A stretch of 64,000 bases of DNA from Hydractinia symbiolongicarpus (Eukaryota > Cnidaria > Hydrozoa > Anthoathecata > Hydractiniidae). The notes below the pieces were generated by a model. The model saw nothing but the letters and a program-made list of their open reading frames with translations. It was not told the origin of the DNA and searched no databases. The position numbers and the translations under genes were made by a program. The stretch's first letter is position 1. The number at the start of each line of letters is the position of its first letter. Shown here piece after piece: positions 22,434 to 34,398 of this stretch. Location of the stretch: contig NC_079875.1 of the NCBI RefSeq assembly GCF_029227915.1, forward strand, positions 8,305,001 through 8,369,000, written 5' to 3'.

Positions 22434-25400
22434 AAGGTGGTACAACACCAAAAATTAGCAAATTTTCGAAAAATCTTCAATTTTGTGTTTTTGACACCAT
22501 GGTATGCTAAAAACATTCAAAAACATCTGGAGAAAATTTGAAATCAAAATCTCCTTCCTATAATGAGTTATAGCTATTCAAGTAACAGGGACTAGGAATT
22601 CTTTTCCTTAGCAACGGTAGGACCAACCATACCAACAGTTTCCAAATCTGACAAAATAATTTTAGAAGTGTTTATTTTTTCAGAATTTGATTGATGCAAG
22701 GCCAAGGGAAATTAAATAAGTTTATTGTCCTAGACCCATTTAAAAACATATGCTTCTCATCATTCGGTTTTTTTTCAACCAACATTAATGTAATCACCCA
22801 GAGGAAATTATAATGTCTCTTGTGTGTGTTTTAGAAGCTGAGTACACAAATACACAAATATTACAAGTGCTGAACTTTGGCAATCATATTTTGCAATCAG
22901 ACCCTTTTAAAAACTATGCTGAACCATGTCAATTATTAAATTCAGCACTAATAGAAAAGCACCTTGGATAGGATTCTTTGTTGGGCAAATAAAATGACTG
23001 ACAAATGGTTTATCGTGAATGAAATAGTAATTTTTACACAAATAATTTAAAAAATAATGAACTTTGTTATGTGGGTTGTTCTCAAACACACGTGGGCGGT
23101 GGACAAAAAACTGTGATGTAATTTCTCTTGGTCTATTATTCCTGAAAAGTTCGGGCAACTTTTCCAATTAAATTAGTGATTGTCTTCCAAAACCGCCCGC
23201 ACTTTCCCGAACTTGCCTGGAGCATTTTCAAAATTCACTTCCTTGTAACATACCTTGTGGACGATAGTTGGAAAAAGATGCTTTAAGAGAAAGAAGTTAA
23301 TAAAAATTAAAAGTTATTTATCAAGTAAATTTTTAGGACTAAATTTTTAATTTGGTTGCTAAGGGGCTTTTCTAATAAAATAGTGGCCTAAAATTCACGG
23401 GATTTCCGCGCCCTTTACCATCCCCGTATCTTCTTTGCTCAAAAACTCGGAAAATATCTTAAAGCTATTTTTCAAAACCTCAACATGTTTATTTTGTGAT
23501 GGTTGGTGTTGCAGACTTATGTAATGTCAGTCTATGTTCATCTCTATGTTGCTTTTGTTTTAGTGGATCTGTGACAATTCTGACTACTCCAAATTGCTTT
23601 TTAGTTCAGTAATGTCTAGCATTAAGAAAAAAAACCCATGTAGAAAGAGAAAAAGAAAATGGAATGGTGTTGTGCCATCCAAACATCGTAAACAACAACA
23701 ACTGAGTTATCCTGTCAACGACTTTGAAAATGTTTCTTGTGCAAGTTCTCGTAAACTTAATCTGGATTCATCCTCTCAAGGTGGCAGCTCAAACAATTAC
23801 TTTATCGCTTTGAACTTTGAGATTTTAAAGGAGTTAGTAGCTGCAACATCATGTCCTGATTGCCTTGAAGGGGAAATGACTATTGTTGACATCGCTAAAC
23901 AACGCATGGGTTTTTGTCATCTGTTAGAATTAAAATGTACGCTCTGCGATTATTCTAAAAGGTTCCGCTCATCTCAAGTAGTTGAAAACAAAATGGATAA
24001 AAACCAAAAATTACTGATGGGACAAAGAAGAAGAAAGCTTCAAAAATATCAATTAATCCTTTTGATATCAATGTCCGCTTTGTTATTGGTTTGCGGGAAA
24101 TCGGTACTGGTCATGAAGCAATGAAAACTTTGTCATCATGTTTGAATATGAATTGCTTGACACCAAATGGTTATAACAAAATCAAACAGTCTGTGTTAAT
24201 AGTATATAAAAATGTAGCAGAAAAAAGCATGTCAAGAGCTGCTTCAGAGGCAAATTTTCTTGGCGATACGACTGGTATTAAACAATTACGGGTTTCCATT
24301 GATGGCTCTTGGCAAAAAAGAGGACATGTGTCCAAAAATGGAGTTGTAACAGCTGTTTCAGGTGACAAATGTGTAGATGTTGAAATCCTGACGAAGCATT
24401 GCAATGGATGCAAGATGTGGAGTTCAAAAAAAGGCACTCCTGAGTATAACTGCTGGTTATTAGACCATGAATGTGAAATAAATCATTCAGCGTCGTCTGG
24501 TAGTATGGAGTCAGTAGGGGCAGTCACTATGTTTAAAAGGTCAATTGAGAAACATAATGTCATATACAAGGAGTACCTTGGAGACGGGGATACGTCCTCT
24601 TTTGTGAATGTGACAAAGGCGAATGTATACAAGGATCAGAATGTAGAGCCTATAAAACTTGAATGTGTTGGACATGTTCAAAAAAGGCTTGGCACACGAT
24701 TGCGAAACTTGGTAAAGGCGCACAAAGGAACCGACACACCTTTAGCAGGGAAAGGCAAATTGACAGAAAAAACAATTAATACTATGCAGAATTATTATGG
24801 AAATGCCATTCGATCTAACACAGATAATCTTTATGGTATGAAGAAAGCAGTGTATGCAATATTGTTTCATTATACCAATCTTCCGAATATTAGTACTCGT
24901 CATATGTTTTGTCCACGTGGCAGTGACAGCTGGTGTAAGTACTGGGCATAAGATAAAAAGGATTACATTCCTAATTCATCAATACCTGTATGGATAAAGG
25001 ATTTGATAATGCCAATCATTATAGATCTTCAATCAGATGATTTCCTTTAAAAATGCTTACACGGTCAAACTCAAAATGCGAACGAAGCTCTGAATGGGGT
25101 AATTTGGTCGCGTATTCCAAAAAGAGTAATTGTTGGCAAACCATCATTAGAAATGGGTGTCTATTCAGCTATAATAGCTTACAATGATGGTGCTAAAGGT
25201 GTTCTAGATGTTTTGAAATGTTTTGGTTTAAGTGGTGTTGTATCTGAAGTTTCTACGTCACACGGGAACAAAATCCGAATTAACCGCATGAAACGAAAGT
25301 CCTCGGAGAAGGGGAAAAAACGACGTAAAACATTAAGATCCATCAAGAAGGGATTCATTGACGATGAAAACTTGAAAGATAGTTATATTGCTGGAGGATA

Positions 25401-25995
25401 CTAAAGTTTTTCTCATTTTTAGGATCATTTATCTAGAATTTTCATGTTACTATTTTTTAACGGCTTTTTTCTTTTTCTCACTTTTTTTGTCATTCACGAG
25501 ACTTCAAAACACAATTATTCAATAACTACTTCTCTAATAGACCTGAAATTTTGACAGGTTGTTCAATGATCTTGTGGAATCAAACTAACAGATGTATACA
25601 ATTCAGGAATAAGGCATTAGAAATTTATTTATGGCACTTTGAGGTCAATTTTTATGCAAAATTTTGTCTGAAATTTTCAAAAAACAAATATTATTTTTCA
25701 TATAGGTTATCCTTGACAAAACCTATCTGTTAATTTGTTACTTAGACCATCTTCAATCAGTGTGTGAAGTTTGAAGACTAACTGTTGAGGCTAGCTTGAG
25801 TTATCCTGTTTTTCAATGTGGGCCGAAAACAGGGCTTTCTCGGGTATTTTTCCGCCATTATGGATAGGCCACATGAAAAAAAAATTTTTTCAAGTTTTTT
25901 TGTCTTTCAATCTTGAGTATGTTTGAATTTTTATAGAAGATTTGTCAAGATTAATATATTTAAAAAAAATTGCCATGTTGGTGTTGTACCACCTT
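22434..25995. mobile_element. Decayed Mutator-like (MULE) element
   Basis: Ends share an inverted repeat that reads AAGGTGGTACAACACCAA at the left (from 22,434) and its inverse ending at 25,995; two further bases (TT/AA) also match outside. Beyond about 20 bp the ends are only loosely similar. Inside is a broken Mutator-like transposase gene. Mutator elements usually make 8-10-bp target duplications; the flanks (TAATACATT and AATAACTTT) are only loosely similar, so none is claimed. Size is about 3.56 kb. The stops and frameshift in the gene mean the copy is not autonomous now. Confidence 0.75.
23594..25404 (+). pseudogene. Mutator-like transposase, disrupted
   Basis: Three open segments form one interrupted protein of about 590 residues. 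Segment 1 (23,594 to about 24,010) has a basic N-terminus and two CxxC pairs (SCPDCLEG, CTLCDYSK), a zinc-binding module. A frameshift near 24,010-24,020 moves reading to segment 2 (to 24,951), which contains FVIGLREIGTGHEAM, VSIDGSWQKRGH, CNGCKMW, YLGDGDTSSF and KLECVGHVQKRLGTRLR. These are hallmarks of the animal Mutator-like transposase family, with the D of SIDGSW and the D of LGDGD as likely catalytic residues. In-frame TAA stops follow at 24,949 and about 25,049, then segment 3 (25,153-25,404) with a basic tail. The homology is recognised from family motifs; the gene as it stands cannot make a full protein. Confidence 0.82.
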
Positions 25996-25997
25996 AA

Positions 25998-28900
25998 TAA
26001 CTTTTGTTCTCTAGATGAGGAGAGGAGGTATATACGCTTTAATTTTTTTTCGTCTTTCGCCAAAAGAAGCAACCACAACACATACATCACAACTATATAT
26101 CAAAATTACAGATAAACGTTCTACATACACATACTTTTATGACTTCTACTTTTCCCTGTTATCACAAAAATATTATTACCAAGAAGAAAAAAAAGATTTT
26201 TTTTTCATTTTAAGCTAGAAGTTGGAGTTTCTTAGGAAACAATTCGCCTGATTTGAATATATTGACATATTAAGTCAAATGAGTCAAATAAAGTGAAAAT
26301 AATAATACAGAAATAATAAAAAAACGTTTTTTAGGAGAAAATCATTACGCGAGCAAAAAATAATGACGTCAACATTAATTTTTTGATGTCAATTTATTTT
26401 TTCTATTTTGCTTTATTTACTGAGTCAAGTTTCGTAGTCACAGCCTGTGTCCATTCATGAATCCAATGAGGGTGACAAAATTAACCCCCTGAACACCCTC
26501 GATCCCAGGACAAGTTGTCTCGTTTTGCATATCGGACGACAAGATATCAATATAAGCGCAGCGCCGATAAGAGACAAAAAACCCTGGGAACAAAGTTACC
26601 CTTAAACCTAGCTCCCAGTACCTTTTTTCAGCTTTCTTTTATCCTTAACATAAAAAAGATAACGAAAAGGTTTAGGGGGCCAGGTTAAAGTCCTGACCAC
26701 GATATGCAATTAAAGCAAAATGACGAATCAATGATTCAAACACAATTAAATGGATTGAGTCTACTTCTGTCGACCTCTGGGTCGCAAAAAGCATTATAAA
26801 ATTACTTTCAATCCTGTTCCTAGGGGCCTCTTATACGATTATGAATTTCTAAAAAGAATTCCTGGGGACGTGGTTGGTTTGCTTTCCACCTGTCAATTTT
26901 TTCCTGATAACTAATTGTTTTGCATTTCACGCGTTTTTCTGTTTTATAAATTACTACTTAACTACCGACAACTTTTATTTTATAAATTGCATAAACGAAT
27001 CTAGCTTCATGAGTACTTTCTAAAATTAGTATTTGAATCTTTTAAATCCAGCGTCACGAACCACAACATAGAACTTATCGATTGAATGACAACTAAATGT
27101 ACTAAAATAATCACAGTGAAACCTATTTGTAGCAAACACTATTAAGATCCACGTTTAGGCTTCCTTTAGATTGACATGACCTGCACTTTATGTTAGAGTG
27201 CAGTAAAATTGAACGGGTGGCAATAGAATGTTTTTAAGAGAAGAAGAAACATAAAGACTTCATGTATTGTAAATTCGTCGCCCTTAAATAAAATAAATAG
27301 AACAGCTTCAAGACTTTACAATAAAGCATTTGTTTCCGTGTTGAGTTTATTTTGATTGAGTGCAACATCTAACTGCATTAAGAGGTATATTTTAGAGGGA
27401 TTGTGAAATGGGGAACTTTAATCCTAGAAAAAATATAGTGACAATTTTCTGGAAGTGTTATCCCCCTCCTCTTCTCCTGTATAAGTGTTGTTTCTACATG
27501 TCAGTTAAAACATTGAAGTAAAAATATACTTCCACGCTTGAAACAACGTCTTCTAAGAAAAGTGTTTGCTATAATCTTTACATAGAGGCTTTATTATCAG
27601 CATTCGATCGTCATTTCATCCGTTCCTAAAAATTGTCCCCAGTAGAGAGATTTCCGTAATAAAGGGTGTCCGCAATAAGGACGTTTTGCTGTATAATGTC
27701 TGTAAATTTTCTAAAACCTGTCTATAACAATTCATCGATTCTACATCTGTGTTTATTGCAAAATGCAGAGGACATGTTGAGAACAGGCTTTGTCTCATCG
27801 TAAAACCTTTAATCCTATTAAACGTAAAAAACTTTAGAAAATTCACATTTTTCTTCTTCTTCTAACTTTTTTTTTCAAACTTTTTTTGTACTTTTGCTCA
27901 AATGCACACCGAAATTCGAAGAACTTTGTTTTAAATAAATGTAGTTAAAAATAAAATTGGCAGAGGAAGCAGTCATAATTTCTTTTAAGTAGACCAATTA
28001 CCTGTAAAGGTTCAAGTTCAAATGTGGGACAAAACTCTCATTACAATACATGGCTGTCATAAATAACAATTCAGGGAGCAGAAGATTTAATGACCAATTT
28101 AAAAATGGCAGGGTCACTTTAAAGAGTTTGTAATGCGTCTATGTCTTCTATAAAATGGTGTTTGTGTTTGCTTGCTCGCAATTCGGCTTCTTCTTTACTA
28201 CATTAAGTCCTTAATTATAGATAGACACCACACCCTAACTCCCGTGAAGATTTCCATAAAAAAAAAATGACAAACATCAGTTTATCAGACATCTCAACAA
28301 ACTGTTGGCGTATGGTTGCAGTTTATCATCGACTGACGTTCATAAAATCGTTTCAAATATTTGTAGATATCGTGTGAAGCATTTCGAAGCGGACATGTGA
28401 TATTCCTTTGTGCGTCATGAGGAGAAAAAGACAAGATTTATTTATGAATAAAAATATTGCACAGCACGGAAAGATACTGATGGTATCTCTCAATATGATA
28501 ACCACATTTCTTCATTCATTCATTCATTCAAATTTGCTGTATAATTTCTAAACACTGCTATATTGTTTTCTATATTGTAGGATGAGCAACCTCATTCCCT
28601 GACACTTCAACTTTGAGATAAAAGTTCATGGACTAAAACATCCTGGGCACAAAGGAATATGATAAAAAATTGACTTTCGTATTTCAGCTTTCATTATTAG
28701 ACTTTATATTCCGAAGTTAAGTAGGTGACTTTGCTTACGGGAATATCAAGATCAAATTGAAACCTGAAAGAAAAATTATTTTCAGTCTTTCTTGGGTACG
28801 AAATAGTGCTAATGCTTTTTCATCAAGGCTGCATAAAGTTCGTTTGGCACAAAAAAATAATTTTTTTCTCATCACAAATAACCTTTACAGGAAATAACCA

Positions 28901-29460
28901 ATTATATAACTGTTTCTAATTAGTGAGAAAACATAGAAGTTAATTAGCTATGCATTCCAATTTAGTTTAATGGCACAGCTATCTGATCCCAGTCAGGACA
29001 TTATACGTATTAATATTTTAACTTAAGCCACACAATGCATTACCACGAAATAAATCTTTCCCACATCACACAAATCAGTGACTGCTAAATTGGGAGGAGT
29101 TTGTTTCATAGAGCCGACATTTTAACGTCACTATCTATATGGTTATTAAAGTTTTATTATTCCCACAGATATAGCACTCCAAATAGTTAAACTATGACGC
29201 AGTGATGGTTGATAAAATATGTCTCGTTTGAAGTGACATTACGCATCAAACTAATATATGTGGTATAATATAATATTACAAATTTTGCTTTCTTTAATGA
29301 TATTCTTAAAGTAATTTTTTATTAGATTATCCTCACGTCAAAGAAATGACAGCACGTATTTGTTACACAATATTGCCATAACAACAAGTCAAACGATCCA
29401 AGTGAATTTGGCAACATATTTTAAAATATACATACATTATTAAATTCTAATCTTTCATCC
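25998..29460. other. Intergenic, no gene recognised
   Basis: About 3.4 kb with no convincing exon. It contains small inverted-repeat elements at about 26,495-26,880 (annotated separately), a fragment resembling a pogo-type end around 27,639-27,685 (CAGTAGAGAGATTTCCGTAA), and an (ATTC)n microsatellite at about 28,512-28,530. Confidence 0.4.
26495..26880. mobile_element. Cluster of small inverted-repeat elements (CCCTGGG family)
   Basis: Three adjacent 70-110-bp segments have mirrored ends. The first runs from CCCTCGATCCCAGG to CCCTGGGAACAAAG, the second from CTAGCTCCCAGTACC to GGGGGCCAGGTT, the third from TGTTCCTAGGGGCC to CCTGGGGACGTGGTTGG. Relatives occur at 38.0 kb, 44.1-46.7 kb and 51.9-52.6 kb. 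They are short fold-back MITE-like units with no coding capacity. Confidence 0.55.
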
Positions 29461-29468
29461 TATTGAAA

Positions 29469-29680
29469 TAGTTACATATGACTAGCATTAGATTCCTACG
29501 ACTAGAATTTGTTTTATACGACTAGATTAGTTACACCCGACTAAAATTAGTTCCATACAACTGGAATTAGTTACATACGATTAACATTAGTTACATACGA
29601 CTAACATTAGTTACATACGACTAACATTAGTTACATATGACTAGAATTAGTTCCATACGACTAGCATTAGTTCCACAAAA
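29469..29680. repeat. Minisatellite, 20-bp unit
   Basis: About eleven imperfect copies of AGTTACATACGACTAACATT in tandem. The central copies are identical and the outer ones vary (TTCCATACGACTAGCATT and similar). Confidence 0.9.
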
Positions 29681-30264
29681 TTAAATCATGTAGTTACAAA
29701 TGAAAATCATGAAAACCAAATCGACTTCCTGTCACCATCTGTACTTGTGCAAGATATGTTACATTGCATCCTGCCAAAGACTACACCTTGACTTCTAGGT
29801 TTTAAAATTCAAAAAAATCTAGAGGAACTTTCCTTAAGGAGACACAAAGGGGTACGTTAAATGCATTTTTTGAAAAACTCGAAATATCCATTGTTTTTTA
29901 AAGTATTACTTGTAAAAAGTTTAAGAAAGTTTTCAATTCTTTGCATTTTAGGCCTAGAAATATGCAAATGGTTTTAGCAACAACAAAGCAAATAACCATA
30001 TAAATACTTCTATGAATTCTTGATTAAACTTTTAAAACACTAATTATTCTTGACTACTCGTTTTTTTTAAAAAACTTCTGATATACTTGTATGATTTGTC
30101 CAGTGTCGATGATGACTCCCTTACCCAGGTGTTTCAAATGACAAAGTTTTCACATCATATTTACATTAATCTCTTTCTAAATCTATTTGAAATCGAAGGT
30201 TCATAATTTCAAATCTAGTACTTCTTATATGATAATACGAAGTGTTTGTGACGGTCATAGTGGA

Positions 30265-30640
30265 TATTGTCATTTTCCTTTGATGTTGCCGAATTTTTCC
30301 TTGAAGTTGCCGAAAAAAGTATGCCTCAAATGTTAAATTTTCGGACGTTACGGCGCAAGGTCAATAACACTACTTTAACGTCAATATCCTTAATGAATTA
30401 ATGAAGCCATTACAGTGCACTTAAAGTTTTGAGGCCAAATAACTTAGAAACGAGGTGGTGACGTCAATGACTTTTTACCACGTGGGTAACTACGGATCAC
30501 CTAGGACCAATTTGGGTAATTCTCCCAAACCTGGGTCCCCAAACCCGCTTCGGAATGGGTGGGTTAATGACGTCATCAAAAAACCTTTAAACCCTAGTAT
30601 CTCTGCAACCGTTTATCAAATCAAAAGTTTGTATACCTGT
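30265..30640 (-). repeat. Interspersed repeat, copy B (inverted relative to A)
   Basis: Reverse complement of the family at 16,371-16,740. It reads TTTTCCTTTGATGTTGCCGA, then CACTACTTTAACGTCAATAT, then ACCACGTGGGTAACTA, then ACCTGGGTCCCCAAACC. Substitutions and small gaps separate the copies. Confidence 0.75.
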
Positions 30641-30659
30641 TGCCTACATCGTCTTAAAT

Positions 30660-33600
30660 ATTAAAGAGTTAGCTAGCCAAGAAAAACAAATGAGTCAAAA
30701 AATATTAAATTTTTTGACATACTTGTTAGTGAATTGATATAAAATTTGCCTGAAATACAATTATAGGTATGTGATCTGCTAACATCATTAACCCTATTCA
30801 GGTCAGGCTTTTGTGGGGCTCTGAAAAGGGTTCGTGCAAAAGTTACTTTGTTTGAGTCGACAGTCCATGGTTTAGTTGATTCACAGAATTTGGTTGTGTA
30901 TTCATATATATAAGATACATATATACTTATATATACATAAATACAGCAACAAAATAGAAAAGAATTTCAAAATTAACTTTCAAAATCTCATTAATCACTT
31001 AGGTACTTTTATACCCCCAGCAGGATCGCCCCTCTTTTTAGACTCAAATCTGAGCAGAATTGTCAGCCTTTTTTGAGACGATGGCGATATTATTGTAAAA
31101 AAAATTTAAAATTGAGGAGAACTATCGACTTTTAAGGAGGTTTAGCAATCATGCCCAATCAGATAAGGAACAAAAAAGTCGAACAACATACAGGTTGCAT
31201 TGTACTACCAGCCGCAATGACTGGATTCAACAACAAAAATTTGAACGTGGATTTGCTGGGCAGATCTATAAAACTAAAGTTGCAATAATTGTCTCTCTTG
31301 TAACATTTTGGAAATGCTTTGTTAAAATGAAATCCTTACTATCTTTAGTAATAAGTATTCTGCCATCTTTATCAACATTGGTAAGTGCATCTAAAAATGC
31401 CCCTATGTAAACAAACTGAGATGAATGTATTGTTTTAGAACTTGTCTATGAAACCATTCAACTAAATAAAATTGAAAAATAATGCACAAAAGTTGAAAGA
31501 AAATAAAGAATAATAATAAAGGATAGAAGAGCATCTTTTTTCTTATTTGACTTTTTCACAATATCTTCTTATCTAAAAGACATTCAACACATTTGAAAGG
31601 AATATTATTAAGGAATAATATTATAAGAATAAACTTCTGAAATAAGTTTTTTAAATTAAGCAGTAATTGCTACCTGCCTTTACAAAATCCTTAAACATGC
31701 ATTATGTTTTCAGGACTTTAATATTTGTTGTTACCAAGGAAAAGGCAGAATAATAGAATCCACGTTAACCTTGTTTATAAATAATATCAGTCAAAAATGC
31801 AGAAAAACTTAGCCCCATCAAAACTCTTGTAGGTAGTACAACAACTGTTCCAGTTCTAAGGATTTATTTTTTTTCCTTATTGACTCTCTGAGACCATCAT
31901 ATTGCTTAACGTTTATTGGATCACTTAATGCATTGCCAATTACTGTTCTTATATTGAACACAAAGCAAAGAAAAGAATTTGCATAGTATAGTAGCTACCG
32001 TGGTTTAGGTATATAAACCATGTTCAAGCTGGATAGGATCATGAATGTACAGCAAAGGTTGTAATATAATCATTGTAAGTTAGTTGGTTTTATCAGAGCA
32101 TTCATAAATACTAAAAAGAGGATCAAAATTTTTATTAACAAACAAAACTAATTTTTCCTTACGATTAAGATAATCGTAAAAATGGAAAAGAAAACATCCG
32201 ACACTGTTGCGGTGAAACACCCTAGAGCAGGTTTTTTAAAGCAATGTAATTAGATGACACATGTATTAGGTCCTAATGGTATTTGGTACAGAGACGTTAT
32301 ACTGTTCTTTAAATTTTTTAGTATTGAAATCAGCAAGGAACAAGATAAAACATACCTGACTAGAAAGAATTTAATGAAACTCTCATTGGTTTGATATATT
32401 TTCTTACTGTGTATAGTATAAATCGTTTCTTTAATTACCCATGCATTTACGACTTTATTTTATGTAATGCGGTGCAAAAGGGGTCGACTATGTGAGTTAT
32501 TCTTTGAAATATGGTAGAAAACATTTGAAGAAGAACTTTAGAGCGGTGTTTAATCGGATGCATGGTATGAAGGAAAACAAATCCATTCCGAAGCGTTGAG
32601 CAATTAATTCATCGTTATTATTTACAGTTTTAAAAACAGTTTAAGGAGAAGAATTTTATTGACTTAAATAATGGCATCGTAAAGATGAGTTTATTGTTTT
32701 TAATTTAACGCGAGGAGTGGTGACAGTGAAGCGATAATGTTTTTTCTAAATTTATACTCTTAGCTTTATGTTTTGTTTGTTACACTGCAACATGTATATA
32801 CATGTATCGTACATTTATCGTACATGTATCCTAGATATGTATCGTATCGTGTAATTGTATAGCACATATGTATCCTATGGTATTATGCGAAACAACAAGT
32901 ATCGCATTTGTTGACGGTGCGATGTTTTGTTAAGGAAATAAACATTTATCCTACGGAGTTTACTAACACAGTAGTTCAATCTCATCTGATCTTAATTTCA
33001 CGTCAAGTTAGCCAAACCTATCATTATAGACAAAATGACAAAAATGACATCATTAGTATTTTATTGCACAAAGATAAACGGCCATGGATCATGGATAATC
33101 AGACATGGATTAAAGAAATTATCTGATCATCGCATAAATTCGACATTACAATTCATTCTTCGCTGTTATCAGGACATTCTTGCAAACAAACGCACAAATT
33201 TGTTTGTTTTTCTTAGAATGACACCTTTTTCTTTTGTTTGAATGTTTTTTTTGCGGTGAACGAAAGGTTGTTAAAAAACAAGGTTTCTGTTTATTTATTG
33301 TTAAAGATAACATCCAATGCATTCACACATAAACAAAATGAAGAGAGAAAAACATGTATCAAAATAATTAACAATAACTCTTGTTAATGTAGGAAGAAAA
33401 GTGAACTCAAAATAAACACTAGGTCAATTAAAGCGGCGCCATTTTTTCACCTATCAAGAGCCATGTTGTTTAAATATGGTAGTATCAAACAAGTTTCGAT
33501 TGGACCATTTTCTCATAGATACATCCATATAAGGTATACATAAAGGAATTTCATTGTTCACATGATGTTGTCATTCATTTATATATGACGTAACAACGTG

Positions 33601-34240
33601 GAAAAAAAAGAAGACACTACATGAAAAATGATGGAAACAATGGAAAATGGAGAAAGTTCCGATGAGTTGCAAGATTGGGACGGAACGGGACGGAAAACAG
33701 TGGTGTTCCTGTATCATTATTAAGACGTGTTTCGAATCCCTGTCTGTAAAAGCCAAATTACCTGCCGTCATTTTATAAACGAACTTGCAACTTGTCACGA
33801 CACGAAACACTCGACGAAACAACGTCATCAGTGAATACACGCTTTTTCATATCAGAATACGCTTTATAAAAATATCACGCTAAGAATTCAGGTTGAAAAC
33901 AAAAGGTGTTTTGTTTAGAACAATAGAGAAATAAAAATAATGTCCAGCCTGGTTAGAATTTGGGCATTTTTATAACAGTCATCGTTTTTAAAACCTCTTT
34001 GTTTCTATGGCTTGACGAGTATAAGTTGTTATTATTGCACGTTACTGTTGCAATGTGCAGGATGAAATTTGTTTGTTTGACGCGCAGGATTGCCAAAAAC
34101 CAATCGATCGTGCGCTTATTTTGTTTATACTAGCCAATAACACGTCGAAATGTCCACAGGAACTCGATGACACAAACAGTGAAGAAGTTGGTCTCTGAAT
34201 GTGTATAGTCACACATAAAATATCTTGCTAATATAAACTG
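30660..34240. other. Intergenic, no gene recognised
   Basis: No exon could be supported. Notable small items are a TACATGTATC/TACATTTATC/GTATCCTA repetitive patch at about 32,790-32,885, a second copy of a 44-bp dispersed repeat at 33,912-33,955, and paired CCAAT-like sequences near 34,100-34,140. Confidence 0.35.
33912..33955 (+). repeat. Short dispersed repeat, copy 2
   Basis: TGTTTAGAACAATAGAGAAA through CAGCCTGGTTAG matches 6,047-6,090 with a few differences. Confidence 0.45.
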
Positions 34241-34398
34241 CAGTGGAATCTCTCTATCTCGACTACTCTCTATCTCGAACTAAAGTCTCGGTCCCTTTGT
34301 GGTCCGCCTAAAGTATTTTCCTTTCTTGATCTCGAACTTTCTCTATCTCGAACAAATTGTTTGGTCCCTTGCGAGTTCGAGATAGAGAAATTCCACTG
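34241..34398. mobile_element. 158-bp pogo/Tigger-type MITE
   Basis: Starts CAGTGGAATCTCTCTATCTC and ends GAGATAGAGAAATTCCACTG. Inverted ends with CAGTGGAA(T/C)CTCTCTA and repeated TCTCGAAC boxes are characteristic of pogo/Tigger elements. No transposase is present, and the flanks are not a perfect TA pair. Confidence 0.75.

Noticed and set aside
22907-23167. Minus-strand open frame of 86 codons inside the Mutator-like element
   Set aside because: No recognised motif, and the strand is opposite to the transposase; chance or an unrelated remnant cannot be told apart.
24171-24437. Minus-strand open frame of 88 codons
   Set aside because: Antisense shadow of the Mutator-like transposase.
29469-29680. 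CRISPR-like array
   Set aside because: Units are contiguous with no unique spacers; this is a eukaryotic minisatellite.
33571-33840. Minus-strand open frame of 89 codons
   Set aside because: Cys/Phe/His-rich reading of AT-rich DNA; no matching family, acceptor or donor.
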